Source of the DNA: Hsuehochloa calcarea
Lineage: Eukaryota; Streptophyta; Magnoliopsida; Poales; Poaceae
DNA: 64,000 nucleotides
NCBI GenBank assembly: GCA_036346395.1
Contig: CM070599.1
Location: 18,529,232-18,593,231, forward strand
Direction: 5' to 3'
A program made the translations under genes and the position numbers. Each line of letters starts with the position of its first letter. Positions within the stretch are counted from its first letter, which is position 1. Below the pieces are notes generated by a model that had not been told where the DNA came from, searched no databases, and worked only from the letters and a program-made list of their open reading frames with translations. Positions 11,167 through 22,860 of the stretch are shown piece after piece.

Positions 11167-13810
11167 TCAAAACATCCATGCCTCAGTACTGGGATTTGAG
11201 ATAAAGGATCTGGGTGTCCAGTACTGAGATGGACGAGGCCAGGAATAGCAAAAGAAGCAAGAAAAATGATTAGGCACAAAATCATAAGAATGCCCATGAG
11301 CACCACCGACCTCTCCAAAACGATCTACCAAAAGACCGATACTCCCTGCCTAGGTGCTACCCGTGGTCTATCCTCACGATATCCTAAACCACACTGCTGC
11401 CTGGACCCACCAAAAGAGTCAACAAGATTCTCTACACGCCTAGGCCTAGATGTGGTACGCCAATAGGTCGCCTGCTCTAGAGACTATCAAGAAGAGACTC
11501 CTCTAATGGATCTCAAAGCGCCATCCTCTCTTTCCTCTCAATCTTTGCTCTCCGGAAGCAAAACTCAACGGTGTGGCCTCTTTCTTGCAGAAGGTGCAAT
11601 TGTACTTGACCTTTGAGGGGTCCGATTGGTGAGACAAGCACCTTCCTTGCTAGAAGGAGATTGAGCAGAACCTCTGATTTAGGAACAACCTTGAAGTCAA
11701 AGAAGGTTCTTGCTCAACCACACCACTTTTCACAACTCTAGTAATCTTTGGTGAGAGATTCTTGGAAAGCTCTAGGACTTAAAACCTAGGCCACTGCTTT
11801 TCACACTCACCTTGGATTGGTCTAGAATCAAGTTGAGTTTCTTTTCCCACTAGAAAACTTCTCAAGAGTCATTTTGAGGTAATCGTTCTCTTTGCCAAAA
11901 CTCCACAATTGGAGCACTTTTTAGAATCGATTTCCTCAACATGTTTGCTCTTAAGAAGATCCACTTCCACTTTAAGAGCCTCACAAGACACACAATAGGA
12001 CTCTCCAATCCTATTCAACTGCTTCCTTAAATTTGACTCTAAAAGCCTCTTGTATCTTACCAATAGCAATATCAATTTCAAAGATGCAACATACAAGAGG
12101 AAGAATCAATAACTTTCTTGGAAGCAAGAAGAGACAAAGATCTTTCAATTTTAGCTTTCTTCAAGAGTCTTGTTTAAAGCTTCAATCTCAATTGTGCTTA
12201 GGGCAATTTTCACAAGAGGCAATTCTAGAATAAGCAACCATTTCACCATCTCTTGCATTTTAATTCGATTATTCTTACAATGAGAACAAGTGTGATTAGC
12301 ATCAAATTTTTGCAATTCTTTTAAAGAGCTATCCAGTTTCAATTCTAGCAAAGCACGCTTGAGCAATTTAATGGAATAGCTTCTAAAGCAATCACATCAA
12401 GCGGAATGGCATTCATGCAAATGTAACTAGACTTGAGAGATTCTAGTTCGTAAAGAGCATTTTCAATTGTTCTTCAACAGAGGAATGAGCATTATTCAAG
12501 CTTGACAATTCATTAAGCAAGCTAGAGCATGAATCACGTAAATCATCGAGATTAATGGATTTGAGCCTAACCACTTCTAGGTTCAAATTATCAATCATTG
12601 TATCCTGTTTCTTGATCACTTTAGCTTGCTTATGCAATTTTTGTTCAGAAGCACTAAAGCCCTTTTCATGTCGGGAAGTGAAGGGCATACCTCATCGGAT
12701 CACTGAAAGGATCCTCATTTGTTGGAGGAGTAGCTGTCGTGGTCGTTTAGCCATAAAGCACATGCCCGTGAAATCACGTGCCTTCTTCTTGCCACGGAGT
12801 CACTCTTGTCGCCCTCCGACTCCGAGTCCACATCTTCCATGCTCACATCCTCTAGAGCTTCAAGGACTCTACCGACAAACTTGCGATAGTTTGTCTTCTT
12901 GGACTTAGCATCCCTCGCTTGAGGATGCCTTTGTAACTCCTTCTCCTCCTTGCCCTCACTTGGGCATCTAGAACGAATGTGGTTGGGCTCACCACACTCA
13001 AACAAGTGATAGGTCCACCTCTCCTCCTACTCCTCACATTGTTATAGGCTCGTGAATTTTGTGGATAGGAGGGCTAAGTCATCTTCGTGTAGTCTCTCAA
13101 GTTGCTCATCGCTCAAGGAATGCAAAGGCATAAAGAAAATCCAGATGAGCTAACATTAAAGGAATCAAAGATATCTACCCTCAGATTTGTCAACCACTAA
13201 AGCCATCGGCTCATGCCGTGGGGAGACGCGAGATAAAATCAATCTCATGCCTTCAACCTAGAGTAAAGCTTATCCATGGTAAGCTCACTCATGACAAGTT
13301 GTTGTCATTGATGGCGTGATCTTCATCCCCGCACCTTCACATCCAAAGCACCCAAAAGTTGGCGTGCATTTTGGACTCGGAAAAACAAGATCAACAAATA
13401 CGAGATCATGAAGAATTTTAGAAAATCTCCCCACAGCTCATCTAAAGATTCACCGTGTCTTTGCTCGATTTTGGAGTATGCTTTCTTGTCGGTTCTGTCT
13501 CACTTCCTTGATCGCAGTGGACCCTCGTGATAATCACAAAGAGTCCGCCAGATCTCATGAGCAGACAAAGAAATGAGCAACACGCCAAACTCCGATCGAC
13601 TAAGGCCTTGAATCAAGAAATTTCGAGCCCGCCGTTGTTCTCCACATCCGAGTGATCAAATTGTCATCTACCGCACGACATAAGGATTTTTCACCTTAAG
13701 CCAAATCGCGTGCCCTTGAGCCTCGATGTAGGCCTCCATTCGGCCTTCCAATAAGCAAAATCAACTCCATCAAAACATGTGGCTCGATTGAATATCGCCA
13801 CGCCATGGCT
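11167..13810 (-). pseudogene. S1 gag, many frameshifts
   Basis: Minus-strand counterpart of S2 gag, in pieces. The start lies near 13808 within the same leader as S2 (GAGCCATGGCG). A zinc knuckle MFECGEPNHIRSRC (CX2CX4HX4C) lies near 13005-12960. Coiled-coil pieces LHKQAKVIKKQD and NLNLEVVRLKSINLDD lie at about 12640-12540, and further heptad-rich parts at 12366-12151 and 12096-11869. The last piece, just above the junction, reads QYWTPRSFISNP and continues to EAWMF followed by TGA, the stop that ends pol in S2. Gag would form particles. The frame is broken in numerous places, partly perhaps by sequencing error. Confidence 0.75.
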
Positions 13811-13846
13811 CCAAAGACCGTTAAGATCTATAGAAAAGAGCTAACC

Positions 13847-13858
13847 GGCTCGATACCA
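13847..13858 (-). promoter_or_regulatory. S1 primer-binding site (tRNA-iMet, one base short)
   Basis: The minus strand reads TGGTATCGAGCC two bases after the 5' LTR. The usual initiator-Met site is TGGTATCAGAGC, so one base is missing relative to S2 (21056-21067). Confidence 0.75.
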
Positions 13859-13860
13859 CA

Positions 13861-15734
13861 TGTAGGACCGGAAAGGCGATCGAGGGGGTGAATAGGCGCT
13901 TTCACAATTTCTCGCCTAAGTCGAATTCAACACTAACTTTACTCCTTTAGCTATGAGAGCTACGAAGATCAAGAAGCACACAATGGAAGCCTTTGTCGAA
14001 CTCGACAAACCCCGACAACCACAAGACACAAATGTGGAGACTTAAACTCAAAGGGTTGATCTGGGCACAAGCGGTCAGACCGGCTACCACGGGCGGTCGG
14101 ACCGACGTTCTACCAGCGGTCTGACCGGCAACTCACTGGCGGTCGGACCGGTGGACAGCGGTTCGACCTAAGAAGACAATGGTTCGAATATACTGGCGGT
14201 CGGACCGCCGTTACAAGACCGGTCGACCGGTTCACCCAAGATCAAAAATCCACCCCAAATCCAAAACGAAATTTGATCCAACTTTTGATTCAACCAATGA
14301 AACTTGACCAAATTTCGAGCACACTTCCCTAATGATATTGGAGACCTATTTCTAGCGACGATCCTTCAGATCCACTTCGCAGAAACAATCTCTCAAGGAT
14401 TAAACAAAGAAGTGCACAAACCCTAGAAATATAAAAATCTTTGATTCAAGACTTGCTTGTGGGGATTGATGGTCTAGATGATTCTAGGAGTATTCCCACA
14501 CACCAAAGCAAGACAAAATGGGTCAAGAGACCAAGTATAAACCCTTGAATCAAGGAAGCACCAAATTCATCCAAATGAGAGAAGAACACAAAGAGAAGAC
14601 AAACGATCTCTCAAGCAAGCATCACAAGATTGATTGATCTCACAAGATGCTTACAAAGCCACTCCAACTAGGAGGACAAGAGCTCACCCAAGGAGCATAC
14701 AATCTCTCCTCTCTTCCTCTCCAAACCCTAACCCTAGAAAAGCAAGGAAGAAACCAAATGAATGCCTCCTGAGTTTTCCTTCTCCCCTTCCTATTTATAC
14801 TAGAGAGGACTAGAGTCACATTTGGGGCCCACTCACACATGGGACCCACACACTAACTGCTGAAGCAATCGCCGCTTCACCACGTGTAGGTTGACACTGG
14901 TTCTCATCGACGCCAAGCCTCTCTTGTCCGAATCCCATCGGAACCTCCCGAGACTCGCACCGATATCCGCACCGCCGATCCAACCAAATTGCATCAAGCA
15001 CCCGCTCGATCCATCTTGCCCATCTCGCACCATGCTTGAGTCACACGACCACCCGGTATCCACGATCGCTCGACCTCGGCTCTCCAAGCGTAGTCCCGAT
15101 CCACTCACCATTGACGCCGTTGACTCGCAAGCCACCGCAAAGAATAGACAAACAAACCGCTTCCGGAACAAGTTCTTCACAACTTGACCCACGTTAGTTC
15201 CACAATGCAATATGCAACAATAAAGCATTGATAACTAAACATTAAACACAATCAACATGCATCAATGCGAACATGGCTTACCTCCAAGTCATCACGGTCC
15301 GATCGCCCCACAAGGCCGGTCCGACCGATATCAGCCGGATCGGACCGCTCCCACAACGGCGGCCGGACCGGTCAAAAAGACTTAGCTAAAATCTAGCTTG
15401 AAAATCCAAACCTTCGGAATTTTCAACTCAATAGAACTTTTGTTGGGAGCTCCAAAAATGATGAAACCACATCCAGGAGACTCCCCTCACCTGCCTCCAC
15501 AACCTATTTTTGGATTAGCCCCAAAATCCATTTTTAGGTCAGCCGGTCCGACCGCCACCCGAGCTTGGTCCGATCGTTCCACAAGGCGGTCCGACCGCTT
15601 GACACCACCGGGCCGACCTTTGTGGTCCGACAAAGATGAAGCAAACCCAAAACGCGAGATTTTGCAAACCAACAAAGCCATTGCCAATTGACTCATCATC
15701 CTGAGATCGTGCACATATCCTCACGATATCCACA
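13861..15734 (-). repeat. S1 5' LTR
   Basis: 1,874 bases with the same termini as the 3' LTR and the primer site at its low-coordinate edge. Minus-strand TATA box at about 14791-14798. GGTCGGACCG-type palindromes at 14080-14235, 15295-15380 and 15540-15620. Differences from the partner LTR are mostly one- to three-base insertions or deletions. Confidence 0.9.
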
Positions 15735-17102
15735 AAATTATTTAGCCAGGTCCTGCCCATACAGGACATGTGGTAGTACGATGTGTCTTAGCAAGATGCG
15801 GCTCGAAGACCGGTCCTTAACTGACTTGGGCGACTTCCAAAATAACCCCTGGGCCTCAAACCTACCCGGATTAAGCCTGTGCATAAACCTGCACCCACCA
15901 AGCATCCATTTCGCCCAAGTACAAACCAACTTTTCATTTTTGCTTTTCAAAGTCATTTGTAAAATCTTCCATGACAAACCAATGTCATAGGCTTTTAAAC
16001 AATAGTTGATTATTTGGGCTAAATTCTGAATCGAACATTTTGGTCTAAGCATGTCTAAGCATAATTTTTCCCAAAATGTTCTGGTTCATACTACTGCATA
16101 AACCAGATTTTTATCTAATGTGTCAAGGTATGTTTCACTCAACAGCAAAGTTGGCTATACAATGACAATGGGAATAACTATAATTTAAAAACAGGTATTT
16201 AAATTACTTGAATAGAAATAGCATGCAATAATAATTTAAAATAGAATTTAAATAATTTGAAATATTGAGATCAAATATGATCAAAGGTATAACTTGCCTT
16301 GCTTGGTTATGTGTTGTTCTCAAACAGCGTCGAAATCTGACTATCCGAAGTCGTCGAAATCTATACGCGTACATAAGCCAAATTCAAACAAAATCCAAAA
16401 ATTATAAAATAAATACTATAAGGAATATATCTAATTTATATGAATATAGGAATTTGAATCGATGGAATCGGAGTTCGTATGAAGAAGAACGAATTTCCGG
16501 AAGGTTGAAAGTCACATGAAAAGATTAAATTCCGAATTTCAGAATTTAAGAGATTGATTTTCCAAAGATAAAGAGGAAATATACATATGGCATGACGTGG
16601 CTATTGATTTGAAGAGATAAAGTGAGGTGGCACTTGGGTGACAGCCATGTAGACTCTGTGGTGATGTGGCGGTGACATGGCAATGATTTGGCGCCACATG
16701 GCACGACATAGCGGTGCTGAATTATTGTGAAATTCAAAATTTTGTTTGAATAGAAAGGTAGATAATATTGAAAGGAACATGTTGGTAAAAGAGCTCACGC
16801 AATTACCCAACAGATGAAGAGATCGGGCTCGATGGAGTTCTCGCCGGAGTTAGGGAAGAAGATGTGACCGGTGGTGAAAAAGTTAGTTAATCAAAATTCC
16901 ACTTGAATAGAAATATGGAGAATCTCAACAGAAACTCATCAATAAATTTTGGTACACAATGGATCAACGGATGAGGAGATCGGGCTCGCCGGAGTTGTCG
17001 CCGGAGTTGGAGAAAAAGAGCTAGCAGATGGAGGTCCGGGAGGCATTTCGCGAATCTGAGCTAGTGGGATGTGGGAAATGAGGAGGAGGGGCTACAGTTC
17101 AA

Positions 17103-17108
17103 TTTATA
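17103..17108 (-). promoter_or_regulatory. TATA box of T2 LTR
   Basis: TATAAA on the minus strand in the context CCTATAAATTG, about 820 bases inside the LTR start at 17930. Inferred from position and orientation. Confidence 0.5.
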
Positions 17109-18194
17109 GGCACAAAGGAGTAACGGTTTGGCGGGAATTGCTCACTGGAGTTATGGACCGATTTTAGGCAGAATTTTTAGGCAAAGATCAGTATGCTGCG
17201 AATATTCCGAGGAATATTCTTTTTTCAAAATTCAAAAGCGTTAATTAATTCTCGAAAAATAGCAAATAAATTCAAAAATCCAAACAAATCACAGATATTA
17301 AACACCAGATTATGAACGCAAATAAAATAATAAAAGTAAAAATAATAATTTTATTATTATACAGTAATTATTTTTATATTGCTGAAAATTATTTTTAATA
17401 TTGAAAAATAGTAATATAGGTCTAAAAATTCTATAACTTTTTAGAGTAGTTAAATAGGGTATTTTTATATTAAGTAAATATTTTCAACAAAAATTTATCT
17501 TTTCCTTGCTAACAGCATTTCATTTTTAATTGCTAGATATTACAAAAATCAAATAGGGATTTTTAGAAAATAACAAATGGTGTTAAAAAATTATAGAAAT
17601 TTTTTGAGAAATTCTTTGAATTATTTTGAACTTAATAAAAATAATTCCAACTTAAATTTATATTTTATTTTTTTCTGTACAGTAATTAAATTTATTTTCT
17701 GAAATATAGGAAAAGCATTTTTAAATACCAGAAAATTACAGAATTTAATTAAAATTTTATTTTTCAATTTAAATCCAATTATATAGCAGAAAACTCAATA
17801 AATTTTATTTTTAACTTTTATAATTTAGTAAATTCAATAAAAGCAATAAATCTCTTTTAAATTTCACAAAATCTAATAAAATAATAACTTTATTAATTTT
17901 ATTTTGGTAACAGAACTTTGGGATGTTACAGTACTCGTCGCGCGTCTGCTGCTCCGAGTGGTCGTACTCGCCGCGTGACTTCTCCTCCGACTCCGGTGAA
18001 CGTCACGAGTTGCGGATCGTCCTAGTGCTGTCGCTTCGAACAACACCTCCGTGGTATCCACACGTACGGGGCAAGATCACAACGCGCTGGAGTGCTAGCA
18101 CCGGCAGCGTGGTTGAGAATGCGTGGCTATTAGGGTATCGGGAGTTCTTCCAAAGATCTTCCTCTCTCCTCCTTCACCTCATGCCACCGCCCCT

Positions 18195-18203
18195 CTTTAT
18201 ATA
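18195..18203 (-). promoter_or_regulatory. TATA box of A0 LTR
   Basis: TATATAAAG on the minus strand, at the same place as in LTR A, LTR B and A1. Confidence 0.6.
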
Positions 18204-18309
18204 GTCAGCCATTATGGGTCTCGACCTTGAGGCCCATTAGGAACTCGTGGCCTATATGAATTCGGATCACCATCCAAAACAGATTCTAGCCCTTTAAGTG
18301 TAACATGAT

Positions 18310-18480
18310 CTATGACCAGGTCCTCATCACTTACGATCTATTCGTATCTCCATACGACCAGATCGTATTTGGTCCCGACCAGTTCATAACTCCTTACGAT
18401 TAGGTCATTACCATTCTATGATTACGCTTGACCAGTCTACGACCAGCACGTATCTCCATACGACTAGTCCGTAACTGATC
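18310..18480 (-). repeat. U3 array of CGACCA units in A0
   Basis: Repeated plus-strand pieces such as TATGACCAGGTC, CATACGACCAGATCGTA, CCGACCAGTTC, TACGATTAGG, TACGACCAGCACGTATCTC and TACGACTAGTCCG, about 120-290 bases upstream of the minus-strand TATA box. Confidence 0.75.
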
Positions 18481-19192
18481 AGACTAAGCGACCTACTCAT
18501 GCATTCTCCCTTTGCCTCATGATGTCTGGTTGAACTCCAGGTGAGATGTAGTATCATCCATGGACTGTTCAATACTTTCTTGATCGAGTGTCGGATAACT
18601 TCATGTGGTCGACACTTCGACCACTAGTGGTATGGCCATGCACTTTCTTTATCCGATCACCACGAGGGGCCAGAGACATCTCTCCTGTTATGTTAGGAGG
18701 GGCAAATCCCATCTCAACCAGTCACATCCCTCCGCATGTTTCAAAGCATACCTGAAAGCTACCTTTGTAACTACTTAGCTACGAGTAGCGTTTAGCAACC
18801 CCCAAGAGTGCTATTACACATGTAGGGAACCATGCTGATTTCAGGTCTAAGGATTATACATCACCATTACTTGAGACAAACTAATGACACATAGATTCAT
18901 AACAATCTCAATAGTATCTCAATGATGGGTCTATCCAATCCCATGTTCTCTAACACGTGCTCACATTATTGATTCGATATCCCCATATCTATGACTGGTG
19001 AAATATGATCATCAATCAATACATGTGCTGGTCGTAGAGTCACTGATGTTCCGACCAGTAACATCCGACCAGGGATACATTTAGAATGACATCATATAAG
19101 TTAGAGAGTTCCACCAACAAGTCACATACTTATTAATCTATAAGTTATGATTCATTCAAGGAACACGATAACATATTATCAAAATCATGAAC

Positions 19193-21053
19193 TGTGGATA
19201 TCGTGAGGATATGTGCACGATCTTAGAATGATGAGTCAATTGGCAATGGCTTTGTTGGTTTGCAAAATCTCGTGTTTTCGGTTTAGCTTGTGTCCGCTGG
19301 ACCACAAAGCGGTCTCGACCGGTGGCGGGGTGGTCGATCGCCGTGGAAAGGTCCGACCGGCCGTGTGCGCCGGTCCGACCGGTATTGCCTTAAAGTGGTT
19401 TTTTGGAGCTGAGCCAAAAATTGGTTGTGTAGGCAAGTGAGGGGAGACTCCTGGATGTGGTCACATAATTTTTGGAGCTCCCAGTCAAAAGTTCTATTCA
19501 TTTAAAATTTCCAGAAGGTTTCGGATTTTCGAGATGGAATTTTGGGTAAGACTTTTCAGGCGGTCCGACCGCCGTAGTGGAATCGGTCCAACCGGCCTGA
19601 AATTGGTCGACCGCGATGATAAGGTCGGACCACCGATCACTTGAAGCTTGGTCTTGTTGGCATTGATGTGTTTTAATTGTGGTTATTGTACGGATGTCAA
19701 TTCTTTATTGTTGCATATTGCATTGTGGAACTAACGTGGGTCAAGTTGTGAAGAACTTATTCCCGGAAACGATTTGTTTGTCTATTGCTGTGCAAGTGGC
19801 TTGCAGGTCAACGACGTCAACGGTGAGGTGGATCGGGACTAAGCTTGGAGAGCTGAGGTCCAGAACGATCATGGATGCCGGCTGAGGTCGTGTGACTCAA
19901 GCATGGTGCGAATGGGCAAGATGGATCGAACGGTAGTTCGCAAAGAGTCGATCGTGACGCGAAGTCGGTGCAAGTCTCTGGGAGGTTCCGAGGGGTTTCG
20001 GATGGGAGAGATTTGCCGACATGATGAGAGCCGCTGATCAACCTACACGTGGTGAAGCAGGCGAGTGCTTCAACAGTTATGTGTGAGTGGGTCCCATGTG
20101 TGTGTGGGCCTTCATGGGAGCCCATTAGTGGAAACCCTAGGCCTCTCCTATAAATAGAAAGGGGGAGAGGAAAAACCCCCTAAGCATTCATTTTGTCTCT
20201 CCAAGTGATTTTCTAGGGTTTGGGTTTGGAGAAGAGAGGAGAGGAGTGGAAGGCTGTGTGTGTGCTCTTTGTTGAGCTCTTGTCCTCTTTGAGGGAGTGG
20301 CTTTGTAAGCATCTTGTTGGATCAATCAATCTTATGATGCTTGCTTAAGAGATCGATTCTCTCCTTGTGTTCATCTCTCTTTTGTTGATTTTGGTGCTTC
20401 CTTGATTCAAGTGTTTTTGCTTGGTCTCTTGACCTATTTTATCTTGCTTTGATGTGTGGAGATACTCCTAGAATCATCTAGATCATCAACCCCCACAAGC
20501 AAGTCTTGAATCAATTTTTTATATTCCTAGGGTTTGTGCACTTCTTTAGTAAAATCGTCAGAGATCGTTTCTGTGAACTGGATCTGGAGGATCGTCGCTA
20601 GAAATAGGTCTCTAATATCCTTAGGGAGGTGTGCTCCAAATTTGATCAAGTTTCATTGGTTAAATCAAAAGTTAGACCAAATTTCGTTTTGGTTTTGGGC
20701 ATTGTTTTTCAGTACTGGACTAAATCAGTCTGACCGATTTATCAACGGCGGTCAGACCGCCCGCTTTTCAGACCACCCGTTAAAGGCCGGTCGAACCGAT
20801 TTAAACCGGTCGGACCGCCCCTTGGTAGCCGGTCAGACCGCCAGTGCCCAGACCGGCTCAGTAAGATCAATTCTCCACGTTTGTGTCGTGTGGTTAAGGG
20901 GTTATGGAATTCAGCACAAGGCTTCCTTTGTGCGCTTACTGATCTTCTTAGCTTTCATAGCTAAAGGAGTAAAGTTCGTGTTGAATTTGATTAAGGTGAG
21001 AATTTTGAGAAAGCGCCTATTCACCCCCCTCTAGTCGCCTTTACGGTCCTACA
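19193..21053 (+). repeat. S2 5' LTR
   Basis: 1,861 bases from TGTGGATATCGTGAGG to TTACGGTCCTACA. TATA box TATAAATA at 20149-20156. GGTCGGACCG-type palindromes at 19305-19400 and 19558-19640 (upstream of TATA) and 20735-20860 (downstream, in R-U5). The primer site follows two bases after the end. Confidence 0.95.
20149..20156 (+). promoter_or_regulatory. TATA box of S2 5' LTR
   Basis: TATAAATA followed by GAAAGGGGG. The identical site in the 3' LTR is at 40912-40919. Confidence 0.7.
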
Positions 21054-21055
21054 AG

Positions 21056-21067
21056 TGGTATCAGAGC
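21056..21067 (+). promoter_or_regulatory. S2 primer-binding site (tRNA-iMet)
   Basis: TGGTATCAGAGC, a perfect 12-base complement to the initiator-Met tRNA 3' end as used by most plant copia elements. Confidence 0.9.
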
Positions 21068-21108
21068 CGGTTAGCTCTTCTCATAGATCTTAACCGGTCT
21101 ATGGAGCC

Positions 21109-22860
21109 ATGGCGACTGACAAGTACTCAACCAAGCCACATATTTTTGATGGAGTTGATTTTGCATATTGGAAGGCCCGAATGTAGGCCTATATTGAGGC
21201 TCAAGGGCATGCTATTTGGCTTAAGGTAAAAAACCCTTATGTCGTACCAGCCGATGACGATATGATCACTCCAGATGTGGAGGCCAACAGCAAGGCTCAG
21301 AATTTCTTGATCCAAGGCCTTAGTCGATCTGAGTTTGAGCGTGTTGCTCACTTGCGGTCTGCTCATGAGATCTGGCGGACTCTTTGTGACTATCACGAAG
21401 GGTCCACTGCGATCAAGGAAGTGAGACAGAACCAGCTGAAGAAAGTATACTCTAAGATCGAGCAAAGGGCTGGTGAGTCTTTGGACGAGCTATGGGGAAG
21501 ATTTTCTAAGATTCTTCACGATCTCCGCGCTGTTGACCTGGTCTTTTCTGAGTCTGAAAATGCACGCCAGCTTTTGGGTGCTCTTGATGTGAAGGTCTGG
21601 GGAATGAAGATCACTTCCATCAATGACAACACTGTCATGAGTGAGCTTACCATGGATAAGCTATACTCGAGGTTGAAGACGCATGAGATTGATTTTATCT
21701 CGCGGCTCCCCAAGACAGGGTCGATGGCATTAGTGGTCGACAAATCCAAGGGTTGTTCTTCTGATTCTTTCGATTGTAGCTCATCTGGTTTTTCATTATC
21801 TGCTTTGCATTCATTGAGCGATGAGCAACTTGAGAAACTGCCCGAGGATGATTTAGCCATCCTATCCACCAAATTCACGAGAGCTTTCAACAAGGTGAGG
21901 AATAGGAGGAGAAGTGGACCTATCACATGCTTCGAATGTGGTGAGCCAAACCACATTCGTTCCAGGTGCCCCAAGCTAAAGGGTAAGGAGGAGAAGGAGA
22001 CACGAAGACATCCCCAGGAGAGGGATGCAAAACCCAAGAAGACAAACTATCGCAAGTTTGTCAGCCGGGTCCTTGCCGCTCTAGAGAATGTGAACATGAG
22101 CGATGTGGACTCAGAAACGGACGACGACGAGAGTGACTCCCGTGGCAAGAAGAAGGCTCATGACTTCACAGGCATGTGCTTCATAGCCAAGAACAGCCAC
22201 GACAGCGACTCCTCCAACGACGAGGATCCTTTTAGTGATCCCGATGAGGTATGCCCTTCAATTGCTGACATGAAAAGGGCTTTGGTGCTTGCTGAACAGA
22301 AATTACATAAGCAAGTAAAAATGATTAAGAAACAGGACATTATGATTGAAAATTTGAACCTAGAAGTTGTTAGGCTCAAATCTATTAATACTGATGATAT
22401 TTGTGATTTCTGCACTAGCTTGCTTAAAGAACTGACAAGCTTGAAATATGCTCATTCCTCTGTTGTTAATCAATTAAAAGATGCTCTTGATGAACTAGAA
22501 TCTCTCAAGTCTAGTTCTGTTTGCATGGATGCCATTTCTCTTGATGTGACTGCCTTGGAAGCTATTCCTTTAACTTACTCTAACTGTGCCTTGCTTCAAT
22601 TAAAATTGGATAGCTCCTTGAATGAATTGCAAAAATTTGATGCTAGTCACACTTGCTCTCATTGTAAGAATAATAGGATTAAAATGCAAGAGATGACTGA
22701 AATGATAGTTTACTCTAGAGCTGTCTCTTGTGAAAATTGTCCCAAGCTTACAATTGAGATTGAAGCTTTAAACAAGATCTTGAAGAAAAAGCTAAAATTG
22801 AAAAATCCATGTCTCTTACTGCTTCTAAGAAAGTTATTGATTCTAACTCTTGTGTTTTGA
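21109..22860 (+). pseudogene. S2 gag, first part
   Basis: It begins at the ATG at 21109 (MATDKYSTKPHIFDGVDFAYW), 41 bases after the primer site. An in-frame TAG at 21184 interrupts it, and from 21262 the frame is open for 532 residues. The N-terminal part is the copia Gag core (ANSKAQNFLIQGLSRSEFER, LCDYHEGSTAIKEVRQNQLK, SLDELWGRFSKILHDLR). A zinc knuckle CFECGEPNHIRSRC lies near 21928-21970, followed by a Lys/Arg-rich stretch. The C-terminal half is acidic, then coiled-coil rich (KMIKKQDIMIENLNLEVVRL). It would make the virus-like particle and bind genomic RNA. S1 has GAG where S2 has the TAG, so this stop is a point mutation. A frameshift at about 22800 leads to the next piece. Confidence 0.85.

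Larger units (their letters stand above)
7938..15734 (-). mobile_element. S1, SIRE-type copia element with pol deleted
   Basis: A complete minus-strand insertion of 7,797 bases with LTRs 7938-9796 and 13861-15734 and the 5-base target duplication AAATT (7933-7937 and 15735-15739). The internal region is only 4,064 bases against 7,214 in its relative S2. Gag and the 3' untranslated spacer remain; protease, integrase, RT and RNase H are gone through one deletion at 11167-11174. Primer site (13847-13858) and polypurine tract (9797-9806) are present, so in principle it could be mobilised in trans. Confidence 0.9.
7618..17930 (-). repeat. T2, Tekay-like LTR remnant split by S1
   Basis: Two parts (7618-7937 and 15740-17930) form one LTR in minus orientation. 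They rejoin if S1 and one copy of its AAATT duplication are removed. The plus-strand right end GGGATGTTACA means the LTR starts TGTAACATCCC on the minus strand, as in T1. A TATA box lies at 17103-17108 (minus). The left end of the plus-strand view is cut by G2, so several hundred bases are missing. The segment 15740-17930 holds no gene: its ORFs are short and unlike any family I know, and 17220-17900 is very AT-rich. Confidence 0.6.
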
